This document shows positions 1 through 6,822 of a stretch of DNA of 11,545 bases, in pieces (positions within the stretch are counted from its first letter, which is position 1; every line of letters begins with the position of its first letter). Location: positions 1 to 11,545 of the forward strand of contig JBIIVF010000078.1 of assembly GCA_044339595.1 (NCBI GenBank), read 5' to 3'. The notes below the pieces were generated by a model. The model had not been told where the DNA came from. It worked only from the letters and a program-made list of their open reading frames with translations, and ran no database searches. Both the position numbers and the translations under genes were made by a program. The stretch is from CAZTGZ01 sp044339595. Lineage in GTDB: Bacteria > Bacteroidota > Bacteroidia > NS11-12g > UBA9320.

Positions 1-152
1 CACTTTTTTCGATCGCTCCATATTCTGAGTTTTTTAACGATCGGAAGGTAATTTTTAATGCCTAATTGCTGCAGGCGGACCGACAATTTTTTCTCCTGTC
101 GTGAAGACACATATAATACCTTCCAAGACTCTTGCTGCTCAATTGAATGCAT
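1..152 (-). CDS. NusG-like (UpxY/RfaH-type) transcription antitermination factor, N-terminal part
   Basis: Reading leftward from ATG at 152-150, the frame stays open for 50 codons to the window edge, so only the N-terminus is present. The residues look like the start of a NusG N-terminal (NGN) domain: a tryptophan and short beta strand (WKVLYV, residues 10-15), a basic patch (SRQEKKL, 16-22), a helix ending in the turn LGIKNYLP (30-37), and then KKLRIWSDRKK (40-50). The R-x-WSDRKK motif followed by the expected next strand is typical of specialised NusG paralogues of Bacteroidota (UpxY family). Housekeeping NusG has a different sequence here. Known UpxY/RfaH proteins bind elongating RNA polymerase and let it read through terminators in long operons, often for surface polysaccharides; that role for this gene is inferred. 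ATG 152 is the only ATG between the upstream in-frame stop at 179-177 and the conserved Trp. The gene is divergent from mraZ. Confidence 0.82.
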   Translation of the reverse strand, partial: MHSIEQQESWKVLYVSSRQEKKLSVRLQQLGIKNYLPIVKKLRIWSDRKK

Positions 153-156
153 CTTG

Positions 157-164
157 CAAAGGTA
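157..164 (-). promoter_or_regulatory. Candidate Bacteroidota -7 promoter element for the leftward NusG-like gene
   Basis: On the minus strand the sequence reads TACCTTTG, an exact match to the Bacteroidota -7 consensus TAnnTTTG used by the primary sigma factor. No TTG is found at the usual distance of about 19-20 nt upstream; the nearest, TTTTG at 197-193, is 28 nt away. Transcription from this box would begin at about 150, on top of the ATG at 152-150, which would give a leaderless or nearly leaderless mRNA. The match could be chance in AT-rich DNA. Confidence 0.4.
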
Positions 165-259
165 AGCCTTCTTAAACTACCATAATATCTGTCAAAATTG
201 ATGCTTATAAATCGCTGAATTACAAGCAATTATATTTTGTGTGGAAAAATTAAAACAAA

Positions 260-289
260 AAAGTGGGAGAAAGTGGTAGAAAGTGGGAG
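260..289 (+). promoter_or_regulatory. MraZ operator: three contiguous 10-bp MraZ boxes
   Basis: Three head-to-tail decamers occur without spacers: AAAGTGGGAG (260-269), AAAGTGGTAG (270-279) and AAAGTGGGAG (280-289). The first and third are identical and the second differs at one base. They end 37 nt before the mraZ start. MraZ proteins of E. coli and mollicutes are known to bind direct repeats with a GTGGG or AAAGTG core spaced about one helical turn apart upstream of mraZ, so this array is very probably the autoregulatory site of the operon. The 10-bp period places all three sites on the same DNA face, as expected for neighbouring subunits of an MraZ ring. The sign of regulation (repression or activation) cannot be read from the sequence. 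Confidence 0.85.
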
Positions 290-326
290 TATCTAGAGTA
301 GATTTACACCCATAATTGAGCCACAG

Positions 327-791
327 GTGACACGCTATCTCGGAGAATATGACTGTAAAATCGACGCAAAGGGCCGCGTAATGGTGCCTGCTGCGCTCAA
401 AAAACAGTTGCCGAAGGAGGCAGGTAATGAATTTGTCTTGAACCGTGGGTTTGATAAGTGTTTAACCCTTTTCACTCGTGCTGATTGGGATAAGGAAGTG
501 GAAAAACTGGATGGTCTTAATGCTTTTAACCGTAAAGACCGTCAGTTTATGCGCTTGTTCAACAGCGGTGCAACGGAAGTTTCAATCGACAATGCGGGCA
601 GAATTCTCGTGCCACAACGGTTGATCGAATATGCTGAAATTGAACAGGATGTGGTGTTCTATGCTTGGGGCAATAAGATAGAATTGTGGAGCAAGAAGAA
701 TCATGAAGAGCAGATGAAGATGGATGCAGATGAATTTTCTGCATTGGCTGAAGAAGTGATGTCACGCAAAAAGAACGAAGGCGATGAATAG
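327..791 (+). CDS. mraZ: Transcriptional regulator MraZ
   Basis: MraZ is a ring-forming DNA-binding protein of the SpoVT-AbrB superfamily that controls the dcw operon it heads. The 154-residue protein has the usual length and two tandem AbrB-like halves, each with its signature: DAKGRVMVP at residues 13-21 and DNAGRILVP at 88-96. The second half continues into the typical AWGNKIELW segment (113-121), and the tail is acidic and lysine-rich. The start is GTG at 327. An in-frame TAG lies at 294-296 and there is no ATG between, and the N-terminus TRYLGEYDCKID fits the family. There is no clear Shine-Dalgarno sequence, as is usual in Bacteroidota. Its likely operator is the triple repeat at 260-289. 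The end overlaps rsmH by 8 nt, which suggests translational coupling. Confidence 0.96.
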   Translation: MTRYLGEYDCKIDAKGRVMVPAALKKQLPKEAGNEFVLNRGFDKCLTLFTRADWDKEVEKLDGLNAFNRKDRQFMRLFNSGATEVSIDNAGRILVPQRLIEYAEIEQDVVFYAWGNKIELWSKKNHEEQMKMDADEFSALAEEVMSRKKNEGDE

Positions 792-1686
792 CACCTACCA
801 TGAGCCGGTTATGTTGAAAGCGTGTTTGGAAGCGCTCAACATTCAATCTGATGGGGTTTATGTGGATGTGACTTTCGGAGGAGGAGGTCACAGTCGGGCC
901 ATTATGGAAAAAATGGATCATGGTAAATTGATTGCATTTGATCAAGATAGCGATGTGCTCGGCCATTTGCCTGATGACGATCGCTTCGAATTTGTGCATC
1001 ACAATTATCGTTTTATCAGAAACTTTCTGAAGTTTCAGAATAATTTACCCGTGGATGGCATTTTGGCCGACTTAGGAATATCCGGGCATCAGATTGATGA
1101 AGGCGCTCGTGGATTTTCCTATCGATTCGACGCGCCCCTCGATATGCGCATGTCGAAAGGAATTTCTAAAACAGCTGCGGATGTCCTTCAACAATACACC
1201 GTGCAAGGCCTTACCAATATTTTTCGGGAATACGGTGAATTGCCAAAAGCCTTTGCTATGGCAACCCACGTGGTGCGCGAGCGCGAATCAAAACCGATCA
1301 AAACAACCGGTGATTTAAAAGAAGTATTGGGTCGTTTTGCGCCCGCCTATAAAGACCTCAGATTTTGGTCACAGGTTTTTCAGGCTTTGCGCATCGAAGT
1401 CAATCAGGAGCTGGAATCCCTTAAGCGATTTTTAGAGCAAACGCCTGAAGTATTGCGCAAGGGTGGAAGATTGGTGGTACTCACTTATCATTCTCTTGAA
1501 GACCGATTGGTTAAACAGTTCATTCAACACGGAACCTTCGATACTCCGCAAGATGCTGACATATTCGGTAACCGAAAATTGCCCTTTAAGGCAGTCAACA
1601 AAAAGCCCATTGAGCCGGAAGCGGATGAAATAGCCAGAAACCCTCGCTCTAGAAGCGCCAAACTACGCATTGCAGAAAGATTATGA
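784..1686 (+). CDS. rsmH: 16S rRNA (cytosine(1402)-N(4))-methyltransferase RsmH (MraW)
   Basis: RsmH uses S-adenosylmethionine to N4-methylate C1402 in the decoding centre of 16S rRNA. The 300-residue protein matches the family length. It begins with the conserved YHEPVML (5-11), followed by the SAM-binding loop VDVTFGGGGHS (27-37) and the acidic strand end AFDQD (51-55). The family block DGILADLGIS (91-100) and RGFSYRFDAPLDMRMS (109-124) follow, then the late motif LTYHSLEDR (233-241) and the basic C-terminus NPRSRSAKLRIAER (286-299). ATG 784 lies inside the last codons of mraZ and gives the expected N-terminus; a GAAGG a few bases upstream is one of the few SD-like stretches in the window. 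The stop overlaps the next ATG as ATGA. The gene is conserved in the dcw cluster although its product acts on the ribosome. Confidence 0.97.
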   Translation: MNSTYHEPVMLKACLEALNIQSDGVYVDVTFGGGGHSRAIMEKMDHGKLIAFDQDSDVLGHLPDDDRFEFVHHNYRFIRNFLKFQNNLPVDGILADLGISGHQIDEGARGFSYRFDAPLDMRMSKGISKTAADVLQQYTVQGLTNIFREYGELPKAFAMATHVVRERESKPIKTTGDLKEVLGRFAPAYKDLRFWSQVFQALRIEVNQELESLKRFLEQTPEVLRKGGRLVVLTYHSLEDRLVKQFIQHGTFDTPQDADIFGNRKLPFKAVNKKPIEPEADEIARNPRSRSAKLRIAERL

Positions 1687-2012
1687 ATGATACGCCACCA
1701 AAGAACACAAAAGTGACGAAGAGGCTGATTGATCAGTTTTCGCTCGATTTCGATTTGGCAGCGGTCATTAAAGGAACCTTCTTCGCTGCCGCTCTCATCC
1801 TTCCCTATATCTATAATACCCATCGCTCTGAACGCAATGTGCGTGAACTCGATGAACTCAACCGCGAATTAAAGGACCTCAGAGCCGAATACATTACCCT
1901 CAAATCAGAACACATGTCGGCCAGCAAACAAAGTGACGTAGCCGCCCGACTGGCTGAACATGGGCTGGAAGAACTCAGCGCGCCACCTGCAAGAATCATG
2001 GTAAAAAAATGA
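1683..2012 (+). CDS. ftsL: FtsL-like bitopic cell division protein
   Basis: This 109-residue protein is identified by position (between rsmH and ftsI) and by FtsL-like architecture, since FtsL sequences are poorly conserved. A short polar cytoplasmic N-terminus (1-27) precedes one hydrophobic segment at about 29-45 (VIKGTFFAAALILPYIY). A charged heptad-like stretch at about 47-80, rich in Glu, Leu and Arg, is probably a periplasmic coiled coil. The end, with HGLEEL and then SAPPARIMVKK (99-109), resembles the 'gl-L-PP' tail of Bacteroidota FtsL-like proteins. In well-studied bacteria FtsL pairs with FtsB and FtsQ and activates FtsW-FtsI in septal synthesis; the same job is inferred here. The start ATG 1683 overlaps the rsmH stop by 4 nt, and the stop overlaps the ftsI start by 4 nt. 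In Bacteroidota such genes are often left as hypothetical. Confidence 0.85.
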   Translation: MNDTPPKNTKVTKRLIDQFSLDFDLAAVIKGTFFAAALILPYIYNTHRSERNVRELDELNRELKDLRAEYITLKSEHMSASKQSDVAARLAEHGLEELSAPPARIMVKK

Positions 2013-4102
2013 CCAATGTAAAAAAGGACATATTGTGGCGTGTAGTGCTGAGTATGATACTCATGGTGCTCTTTGCTGCATTTATTTTCTTTTTTACGGC
2101 GCGAATTCAGGTAGTGCAGGGTCAGAAATGGCGTGAATTGTCAGACAGCATGACCTTGCGTTTCAAGGAAATTCCTGCCGTTAGGGGGAACATCTATTCT
2201 GAAGACGGGAACCTGCTTGCCACTTCTATACCCAAATACAAAATAAGCCTCGACATGACGGTGATTCCGTCTGATACATTTTATCGTTTTGTGAATGAAG
2301 TGGCTGTGCGTTTGTCGCAAACCTTTGGAAACAAAACCGCTGACGAATATAGCCGACTCTTGATAAGGGGCAAGTCGAAACGGAACCGCTACCTCACCCT
2401 TACCCGAAATGCCAGCTACATTCAGCTGCGCGATATGAAAACATGGCCTATTTTCAGGATGGGCCGTTACAAAGGAGGGATTATTGAAGAGGAGCGAACT
2501 GAAAGAAAACTGCCTTTGGGTCAGCTTGCAAGCAGAACCATCGGATTTAAAAATGAAAACATCAGCGGGGTAGGACTTGAAGCAACGTATGATGCACTGC
2601 TTTCAGGGATCAGCGGTACCCGACTTTTTCAGAAAATTTCCGGAGGTTTTAAACCCATCAGTGACGAAAATGAAATTGAACCGCAAAATGGCTCAGATAT
2701 CTATACCTCCATTGATGTAAATATTCAAGATATCACCCATGCCAGTCTTTTAAAAGCGCTGATCAATCACAACGCCCATCACGGCACGGCGGTAGTCATG
2801 GAAGTGAAAACGGGTAAAATCAAGTCCATTGCTAACCTTACTCGAAATACGGATGGTTCCTATGGCGAATTGTTCAATTATGCATTGGGAGGGAATTTTG
2901 AGCCTGGCAGCACCTTTAAACTACTGGCAGCATTGGCCTTGCTCGAAGACGGATATAATCTGCCGGATGATTCAATCGAAATTAACTATGGACAATTTCG
3001 ATTCTTCGACCGAATCATGAAAGATTCGGAAATCAGTCCATATGATAAAATAACTTTCCGTCAGTCGATTGAAAAGTCGTCCAACGTAGGAGTCTCTAGA
3101 TTGGTGTACAACGCCTATAAAAGTCAGCCTTCTAAATTCATCAGCCATATCAAGCGTCTTCATTTCAACGAGCCCTGTAAAACCGGAATTAAAGGAGAAG
3201 CCATCCCAAAAATGCGCGAACCCGGACAAGTAGGGTGGTCAGGTACTGCATTGCCATGGATTTCAATTGGTTATGCCTTAGAGATGACCCCTCTTCACAT
3301 TTTGATGTTCTACAATGCCATTGCCAATGGAGGTAAGATGATGAAGCCCATGCTCATTACCGGCATTGGTCAATTAGGTAAAGTCAAGGAGAAATATGAG
3401 CCGGGGGTGCTTGAAGAGAAGATTTGCAATGAAAAAACCTTGAAAACCCTTCAGGAAATGTTGGTTGGAGTCGTTGAAAATGGTACAGCTACGAATCTGA
3501 AGGATGCAGGTGTTTCCATCGCCGGAAAAACCGGTACAGCGCAGATTGCCATGGGAGCCGGAGGGTATGCCCATGATCGTTACAATGCCTCATTTGCGGG
3601 ATATTTTCCTGCCGAGAATCCCATGTATTCTTGTGTTGTAGTCATCAGCGAGCCATCCAACGGGGCTTATTACGGATCTGTGGTGGCCGCACCGGTCTTC
3701 AAAGAAATTGCCAGAAAAGTATATGCAAAAGGTACCGGAAATCTCTTGGTGCGATCTGATTCAATCCATCTACCCGGTGCATTAAACGGACATCTTGGAG
3801 ATATCCTCACTGTATTAAAGGATCTCGAAATTCCCCATGTCCAAACGGGTCAAAATAAAACCCCGGAATGGACTGAAGGTAAACCGGCTATAACTCAATT
3901 GATACTTGGAGAAAGTGATTATCCGGAAGAGGTGGTGCCCAACTTTATAGGAATGGGACTTCGCGATGCATTATTCATCGCTGAGAATAGAAAACTGAGG
4001 GTGGTTTATATCGGTTACGGAAAAATTTCATCACAAACGCCTGCTGCCGGTGCCCGCATCCGCCGCGATGAAAAGGTTCACCTTAAAATGGAATTTCATT
4101 GA
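2009..4102 (+). CDS. ftsI: Septal peptidoglycan transpeptidase FtsI (class B PBP, PBP3-like) with C-terminal PASTA domain
   Basis: FtsI is the monofunctional penicillin-binding protein that cross-links septal peptidoglycan made by FtsW. The 697-residue protein has a short cytoplasmic N-terminus, one membrane anchor at about 11-30, and a PBP dimerisation/pedestal region (about 50-215) that includes RGNIYSEDGNLLA (59-71). The transpeptidase domain (about 255-570) carries all three active-site motifs: STFK with nucleophile Ser301, SSN at 357-359, and KTG at 507-509 in AGKTGTAQ. A region at about 588-612 with PG-x(3)-G-x-L-GDIL may be a degenerate PASTA repeat. Residues 642-697 (VVPNFIGMGLRDAL onward) form a recognisable PASTA domain. 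There is no transglycosylase domain, so polymerisation must come from a partner, most likely FtsW encoded downstream. ATG 2009 overlaps the ftsL-like stop by 4 nt. It is longer than proteobacterial FtsI (about 590 aa) because of the C-terminal extension. Confidence 0.95.
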   Translation: MTNVKKDILWRVVLSMILMVLFAAFIFFFTARIQVVQGQKWRELSDSMTLRFKEIPAVRGNIYSEDGNLLATSIPKYKISLDMTVIPSDTFYRFVNEVAVRLSQTFGNKTADEYSRLLIRGKSKRNRYLTLTRNASYIQLRDMKTWPIFRMGRYKGGIIEEERTERKLPLGQLASRTIGFKNENISGVGLEATYDALLSGISGTRLFQKISGGFKPISDENEIEPQNGSDIYTSIDVNIQDITHASLLKALINHNAHHGTAVVMEVKTGKIKSIANLTRNTDGSYGELFNYALGGNFEPGSTFKLLAALALLEDGYNLPDDSIEINYGQFRFFDRIMKDSEISPYDKITFRQSIEKSSNVGVSRLVYNAYKSQPSKFISHIKRLHFNEPCKTGIKGEAIPKMREPGQVGWSGTALPWISIGYALEMTPLHILMFYNAIANGGKMMKPMLITGIGQLGKVKEKYEPGVLEEKICNEKTLKTLQEMLVGVVENGTATNLKDAGVSIAGKTGTAQIAMGAGGYAHDRYNASFAGYFPAENPMYSCVVVISEPSNGAYYGSVVAAPVFKEIARKVYAKGTGNLLVRSDSIHLPGALNGHLGDILTVLKDLEIPHVQTGQNKTPEWTEGKPAITQLILGESDYPEEVVPNFIGMGLRDALFIAENRKLRVVYIGYGKISSQTPAAGARIRRDEKVHLKMEFH

Positions 4103-5562
4103 AAACACTGCAACAGATATTGCCGCAATTGAATGTCATTTCAAGACTTGGGATTGGAAATCCCGAGATCAGTGGCCTCACTTTAGATTCGAGAAAAGTG
4201 AAACCGGGTTTTGTTTTTGCAGCGCTGAAAGGAACAACTTCAAACGGGCATGATTTTATCCCGAAGGCCATTGAAAGTGGAGCAGCTGTCATTTTATTAG
4301 AAGTGTTACCTCAAATCACCTTTCCGGAAGTAATCTATATACAATGTGCGGATGTGATGGAGGTTTTGGGCGCGTGTGCAGCCGCTTTTTACGATCATCC
4401 TTCAACACAATTGAAAATAGTCGGAATCACCGGAACCAATGGAAAGACCACGGTGGCAACGTTGCTATATGACCTATATACCCAAATGGGTTTTGCATGC
4501 GGATTGGTCTCGACTGTGGTCAACAAAATTGACGGAGATGAGATTCCCTCTACCCACACTACCCCCGATGTAGTTACCTTAAATGCGCTGTTTGCCGACA
4601 TGGTAAAGGCAGGATGTGCTTATGTCTTTATGGAAGTGAGCTCACATGCCTTACATCAAAAGAGGGTAGCCGGGGTAAATTTTGAAGGGGCGGTCTTTAC
4701 CAACCTCACCCATGATCACCTCGATTATCATCAAACCTTTGAACATTACCGTGATTCGAAGAAATTACTTTTCGATCATCTGAATAGGGATGCCTTTGCA
4801 CTGATCAACAAAGATGATCGAAACGGGTCATTCATGTTGCAGAACACCAAGGCCGGCAGATATTCCTACGCACTGAAGAGTGGAGCTGATTTTAAAGGCA
4901 AACTCATTGAGCATGACTTTGATGGCATGTTGCTTCACATTGCAGATACGGAAGCATGGTATCATATGGTGGGGCGCTTCAATGCCAGTAATTTATTAGC
5001 GGTGTATGGAACGGCGTTTTTATTGGGTACAGAACCGGAAGAAATCATTCGCAATCTGACCATGCTCAAGAGGGTAACAGGCCGATTCGAAACCGTAAAG
5101 TCAAAAAACAGAATCACCGGCATCATTGATTACGCACACACACCGGATGCACTTCAAAATGTATTGCAAACCATAGAAGAAATCAGGTCGAGGAACGAGC
5201 AAGTGATTACGGTTATTGGATGTGGCGGAAGCCGCGATGCAGAAAAACGTCCGGTGATGGCTGAAATCGCATGCAGGTGCAGCGACCGGGTTATTTTAAC
5301 TTCAGACAATCCGCGTGATGAGTCACCGGAAGCCATTTTGTCGGAAATGATGAAAGGAGTTCCACCCCAGCATTTCAAAAAGGTGAATGTGATCAGTGAC
5401 CGGGAAGAAGCCATCAAAATGGCTGTGAGCATCAGCAATGCAGGTGACATCATTTTACTGGCCGGGAAAGGACACGAAAAATATCAGGAGATCAAAGGGG
5501 TGAAGCATCCTTTTGACGATCGTGAAAAGCTTGAAAAGTACTTCAACATATATAATGAATAA
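4099..5562 (+). CDS. murE: UDP-N-acetylmuramoyl-L-alanyl-D-glutamate--2,6-diaminopimelate ligase MurE
   Basis: MurE is a cytoplasmic ATP-dependent ligase that adds the third residue to the peptidoglycan stem peptide. All three Mur-ligase domains are present in 487 residues: an N-terminal UDP-substrate domain with LTLDSRKVKPGFVFAALKG (28-46), the ATPase domain with GTNGKTT (112-118), STHTTPD (151-157), EVSSHAL (179-185) and DHLDYH (206-211), and the C-terminal domain with DYAHTPDAL (344-352) and AGKGHE (455-460). Lys221 in YRDSKKLLF is the likely carbamylated lysine. DNPR at 403-406 is the motif that selects meso-diaminopimelate over lysine, so the wall is predicted to be of the mDAP type. The start is TTG at 4099, overlapping the ftsI stop as TTGA. 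It gives the family-typical N-terminus KTLQQILPQL, and no ATG is available nearby in frame. The gene ends 3 nt before mraY. Confidence 0.96.
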   Translation: MKTLQQILPQLNVISRLGIGNPEISGLTLDSRKVKPGFVFAALKGTTSNGHDFIPKAIESGAAVILLEVLPQITFPEVIYIQCADVMEVLGACAAAFYDHPSTQLKIVGITGTNGKTTVATLLYDLYTQMGFACGLVSTVVNKIDGDEIPSTHTTPDVVTLNALFADMVKAGCAYVFMEVSSHALHQKRVAGVNFEGAVFTNLTHDHLDYHQTFEHYRDSKKLLFDHLNRDAFALINKDDRNGSFMLQNTKAGRYSYALKSGADFKGKLIEHDFDGMLLHIADTEAWYHMVGRFNASNLLAVYGTAFLLGTEPEEIIRNLTMLKRVTGRFETVKSKNRITGIIDYAHTPDALQNVLQTIEEIRSRNEQVITVIGCGGSRDAEKRPVMAEIACRCSDRVILTSDNPRDESPEAILSEMMKGVPPQHFKKVNVISDREEAIKMAVSISNAGDIILLAGKGHEKYQEIKGVKHPFDDREKLEKYFNIYNE

Positions 5563-5565
5563 GCC

Positions 5566-6822
5566 ATGCTGTATTACTTATTTAGATTTTTAGAAGAACA
5601 ATACAATATACCTGGAGCCGGGCTCTTTCAATACATCAGCTTCAGGGCGGCCATGTCGGTGATCGTGTCATTGCTGATATCGCTCGTGTTTGGCAAAAGA
5701 TTGATTGCCTCATTGCAACGCCGCCAGGTCTCTGAGACCATAAGAGACTTAGGGCTTGCGGGAGAAGAAAAAAAAAGGGGGACACCCACCATGGGGGGGC
5801 TCATCATTCTGGCCGCCATACTCATTCCTACTTTGTTGTTTGCCAGGCTCAGGAATGTATATGTTTTATTGATTGTAATCGTTACCGTTTGGCTCGGTAT
5901 CATTGGTTTTCTGGATGATTACATCAAAGTCTTTAAGAAAGATAAAAAGGGTCTCGCCGGTAAGTTCAAAGTGATTGGGCAAATAGGGGTTGGGCTGATA
6001 GTGGGTCTTACCTTGTTTTTTAACAATGAAGTAGTGGTGAGGAAGATCTATCACAACAACATACCGGAAAAAGGGGCTGATTGGGTCACTTCCAGAACCA
6101 TACAATCTGACCAGGGAGAGGCACTGATGGTCGATATGAAATCTACCAAAACAACTGTGCCTTTTGTTAAATCGCATGAGTTTGATTATGCGGATTTACT
6201 TTTCTTTCTGGATGATAAAACCGCTCAGCGATATAGCTGGATAGTATATGTGCTGATCGTCATTTTTATCATAACGGCAGTTTCAAACGGTGCCAATCTC
6301 ACCGATGGAATTGACGGTTTGGCGGCAGGGACGAGTGGCATTATCGGGCTCACATTGGCCATATTGGCTTTCGTTTCCGGTAACCTCATTTTTTCAGACT
6401 ACCTCAATTTAATGTATATCCCCAACTTAGGTGAGCTGGTAATATTTGCAGCTGCTTTTGTCGGAGCGTGTGTCGGATTTCTTTGGTACAATTCCTTTCC
6501 CGCACAAGTTTTTATGGGCGACACAGGCAGTTTGGCCTTGGGAGGCATCATCGCCGCTTTCGCGATTATGATTCGCAAGGAATTGCTCATTCCAATTCTT
6601 TGTGGAATTTTTCTCATCGAAAACCTGAGTGTGATCATGCAGGTTTCCTACTTTAAATATACCAAAAGGCGGTTGGGCGAAGGGAAGAGAATTTTCTTGA
6701 TGTCACCTTTACATCACCATTTTCAAAAGAAGGGTTTTGCAGAGCCTAAAATAGTAACCCGATTCTGGATTGTGGGCATCATGCTCGCGGTAGTCACCAT
6801 ATTAACCCTTAAACTCAGATGA
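5566..6822 (+). CDS. mraY: Phospho-N-acetylmuramoyl-pentapeptide-transferase MraY
   Basis: MraY is the multi-pass inner membrane enzyme that transfers phospho-MurNAc-pentapeptide from UDP to undecaprenyl phosphate, giving lipid I. Family motifs are intact: GTPTMGGLIIL (72-82), the catalytic pair DD at 117-118 in FLDDYIK, NLTDGIDGLAAG (244-255), FMGDTGSLALGG (316-327), and the cytoplasmic MSPLHHHFQKKG (379-390). About ten hydrophobic segments are visible. The protein has 418 residues against about 360 in E. coli. The excess lies mainly at about 153-224, a charged and polar loop between the fourth and fifth membrane segments that should face the periplasm. The start ATG 5566 follows the murE stop by 3 nt. 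Directly after murE one would expect murF in proteobacterial clusters; it is absent here. The stop overlaps the murD start as ATGA. Confidence 0.97.
   Translation: MLYYLFRFLEEQYNIPGAGLFQYISFRAAMSVIVSLLISLVFGKRLIASLQRRQVSETIRDLGLAGEEKKRGTPTMGGLIILAAILIPTLLFARLRNVYVLLIVIVTVWLGIIGFLDDYIKVFKKDKKGLAGKFKVIGQIGVGLIVGLTLFFNNEVVVRKIYHNNIPEKGADWVTSRTIQSDQGEALMVDMKSTKTTVPFVKSHEFDYADLLFFLDDKTAQRYSWIVYVLIVIFIITAVSNGANLTDGIDGLAAGTSGIIGLTLAILAFVSGNLIFSDYLNLMYIPNLGELVIFAAAFVGACVGFLWYNSFPAQVFMGDTGSLALGGIIAAFAIMIRKELLIPILCGIFLIENLSVIMQVSYFKYTKRRLGEGKRIFLMSPLHHHFQKKGFAEPKIVTRFWIVGIMLAVVTILTLKLR

Noticed and set aside
81..101. A small inverted repeat, CGACA with TGTCG around an 11-nt T-rich loop, as a possible terminator.
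   Set aside because: The stem is only 5 bp, no T-run follows it, and it lies inside the leftward NusG-like reading frame.
62..112. A short leftward frame of 16 codons from ATG at 112.
   Set aside because: It stops after 16 codons and overlaps the longer, motif-bearing NusG-like frame.
231..239. TATATTTTG as a -7 box for mraZ.
   Set aside because: It matches TAnnTTTG at 7 of 8 positions, but the only upstream TTG (198-200) is 30 nt away, too far for the consensus. The promoter of the operon is left unassigned.
299..306. TAGATTTA as a -7 box for mraZ, just downstream of the MraZ boxes.
   Set aside because: It matches 7 of 8 positions, which is common in AT-rich DNA, and there is no TTG about 20 nt upstream because the MraZ boxes occupy that space. 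It remains possible if MraZ or another factor substitutes for the -33 element.
559..1002. A 147-codon open frame on the minus strand across the mraZ/rsmH junction.
   Set aside because: It is antisense to two clearly recognised genes, its translation is low in complexity (His, Ser and Arg rich) with no familiar motif, and the opposite strand explains every base.
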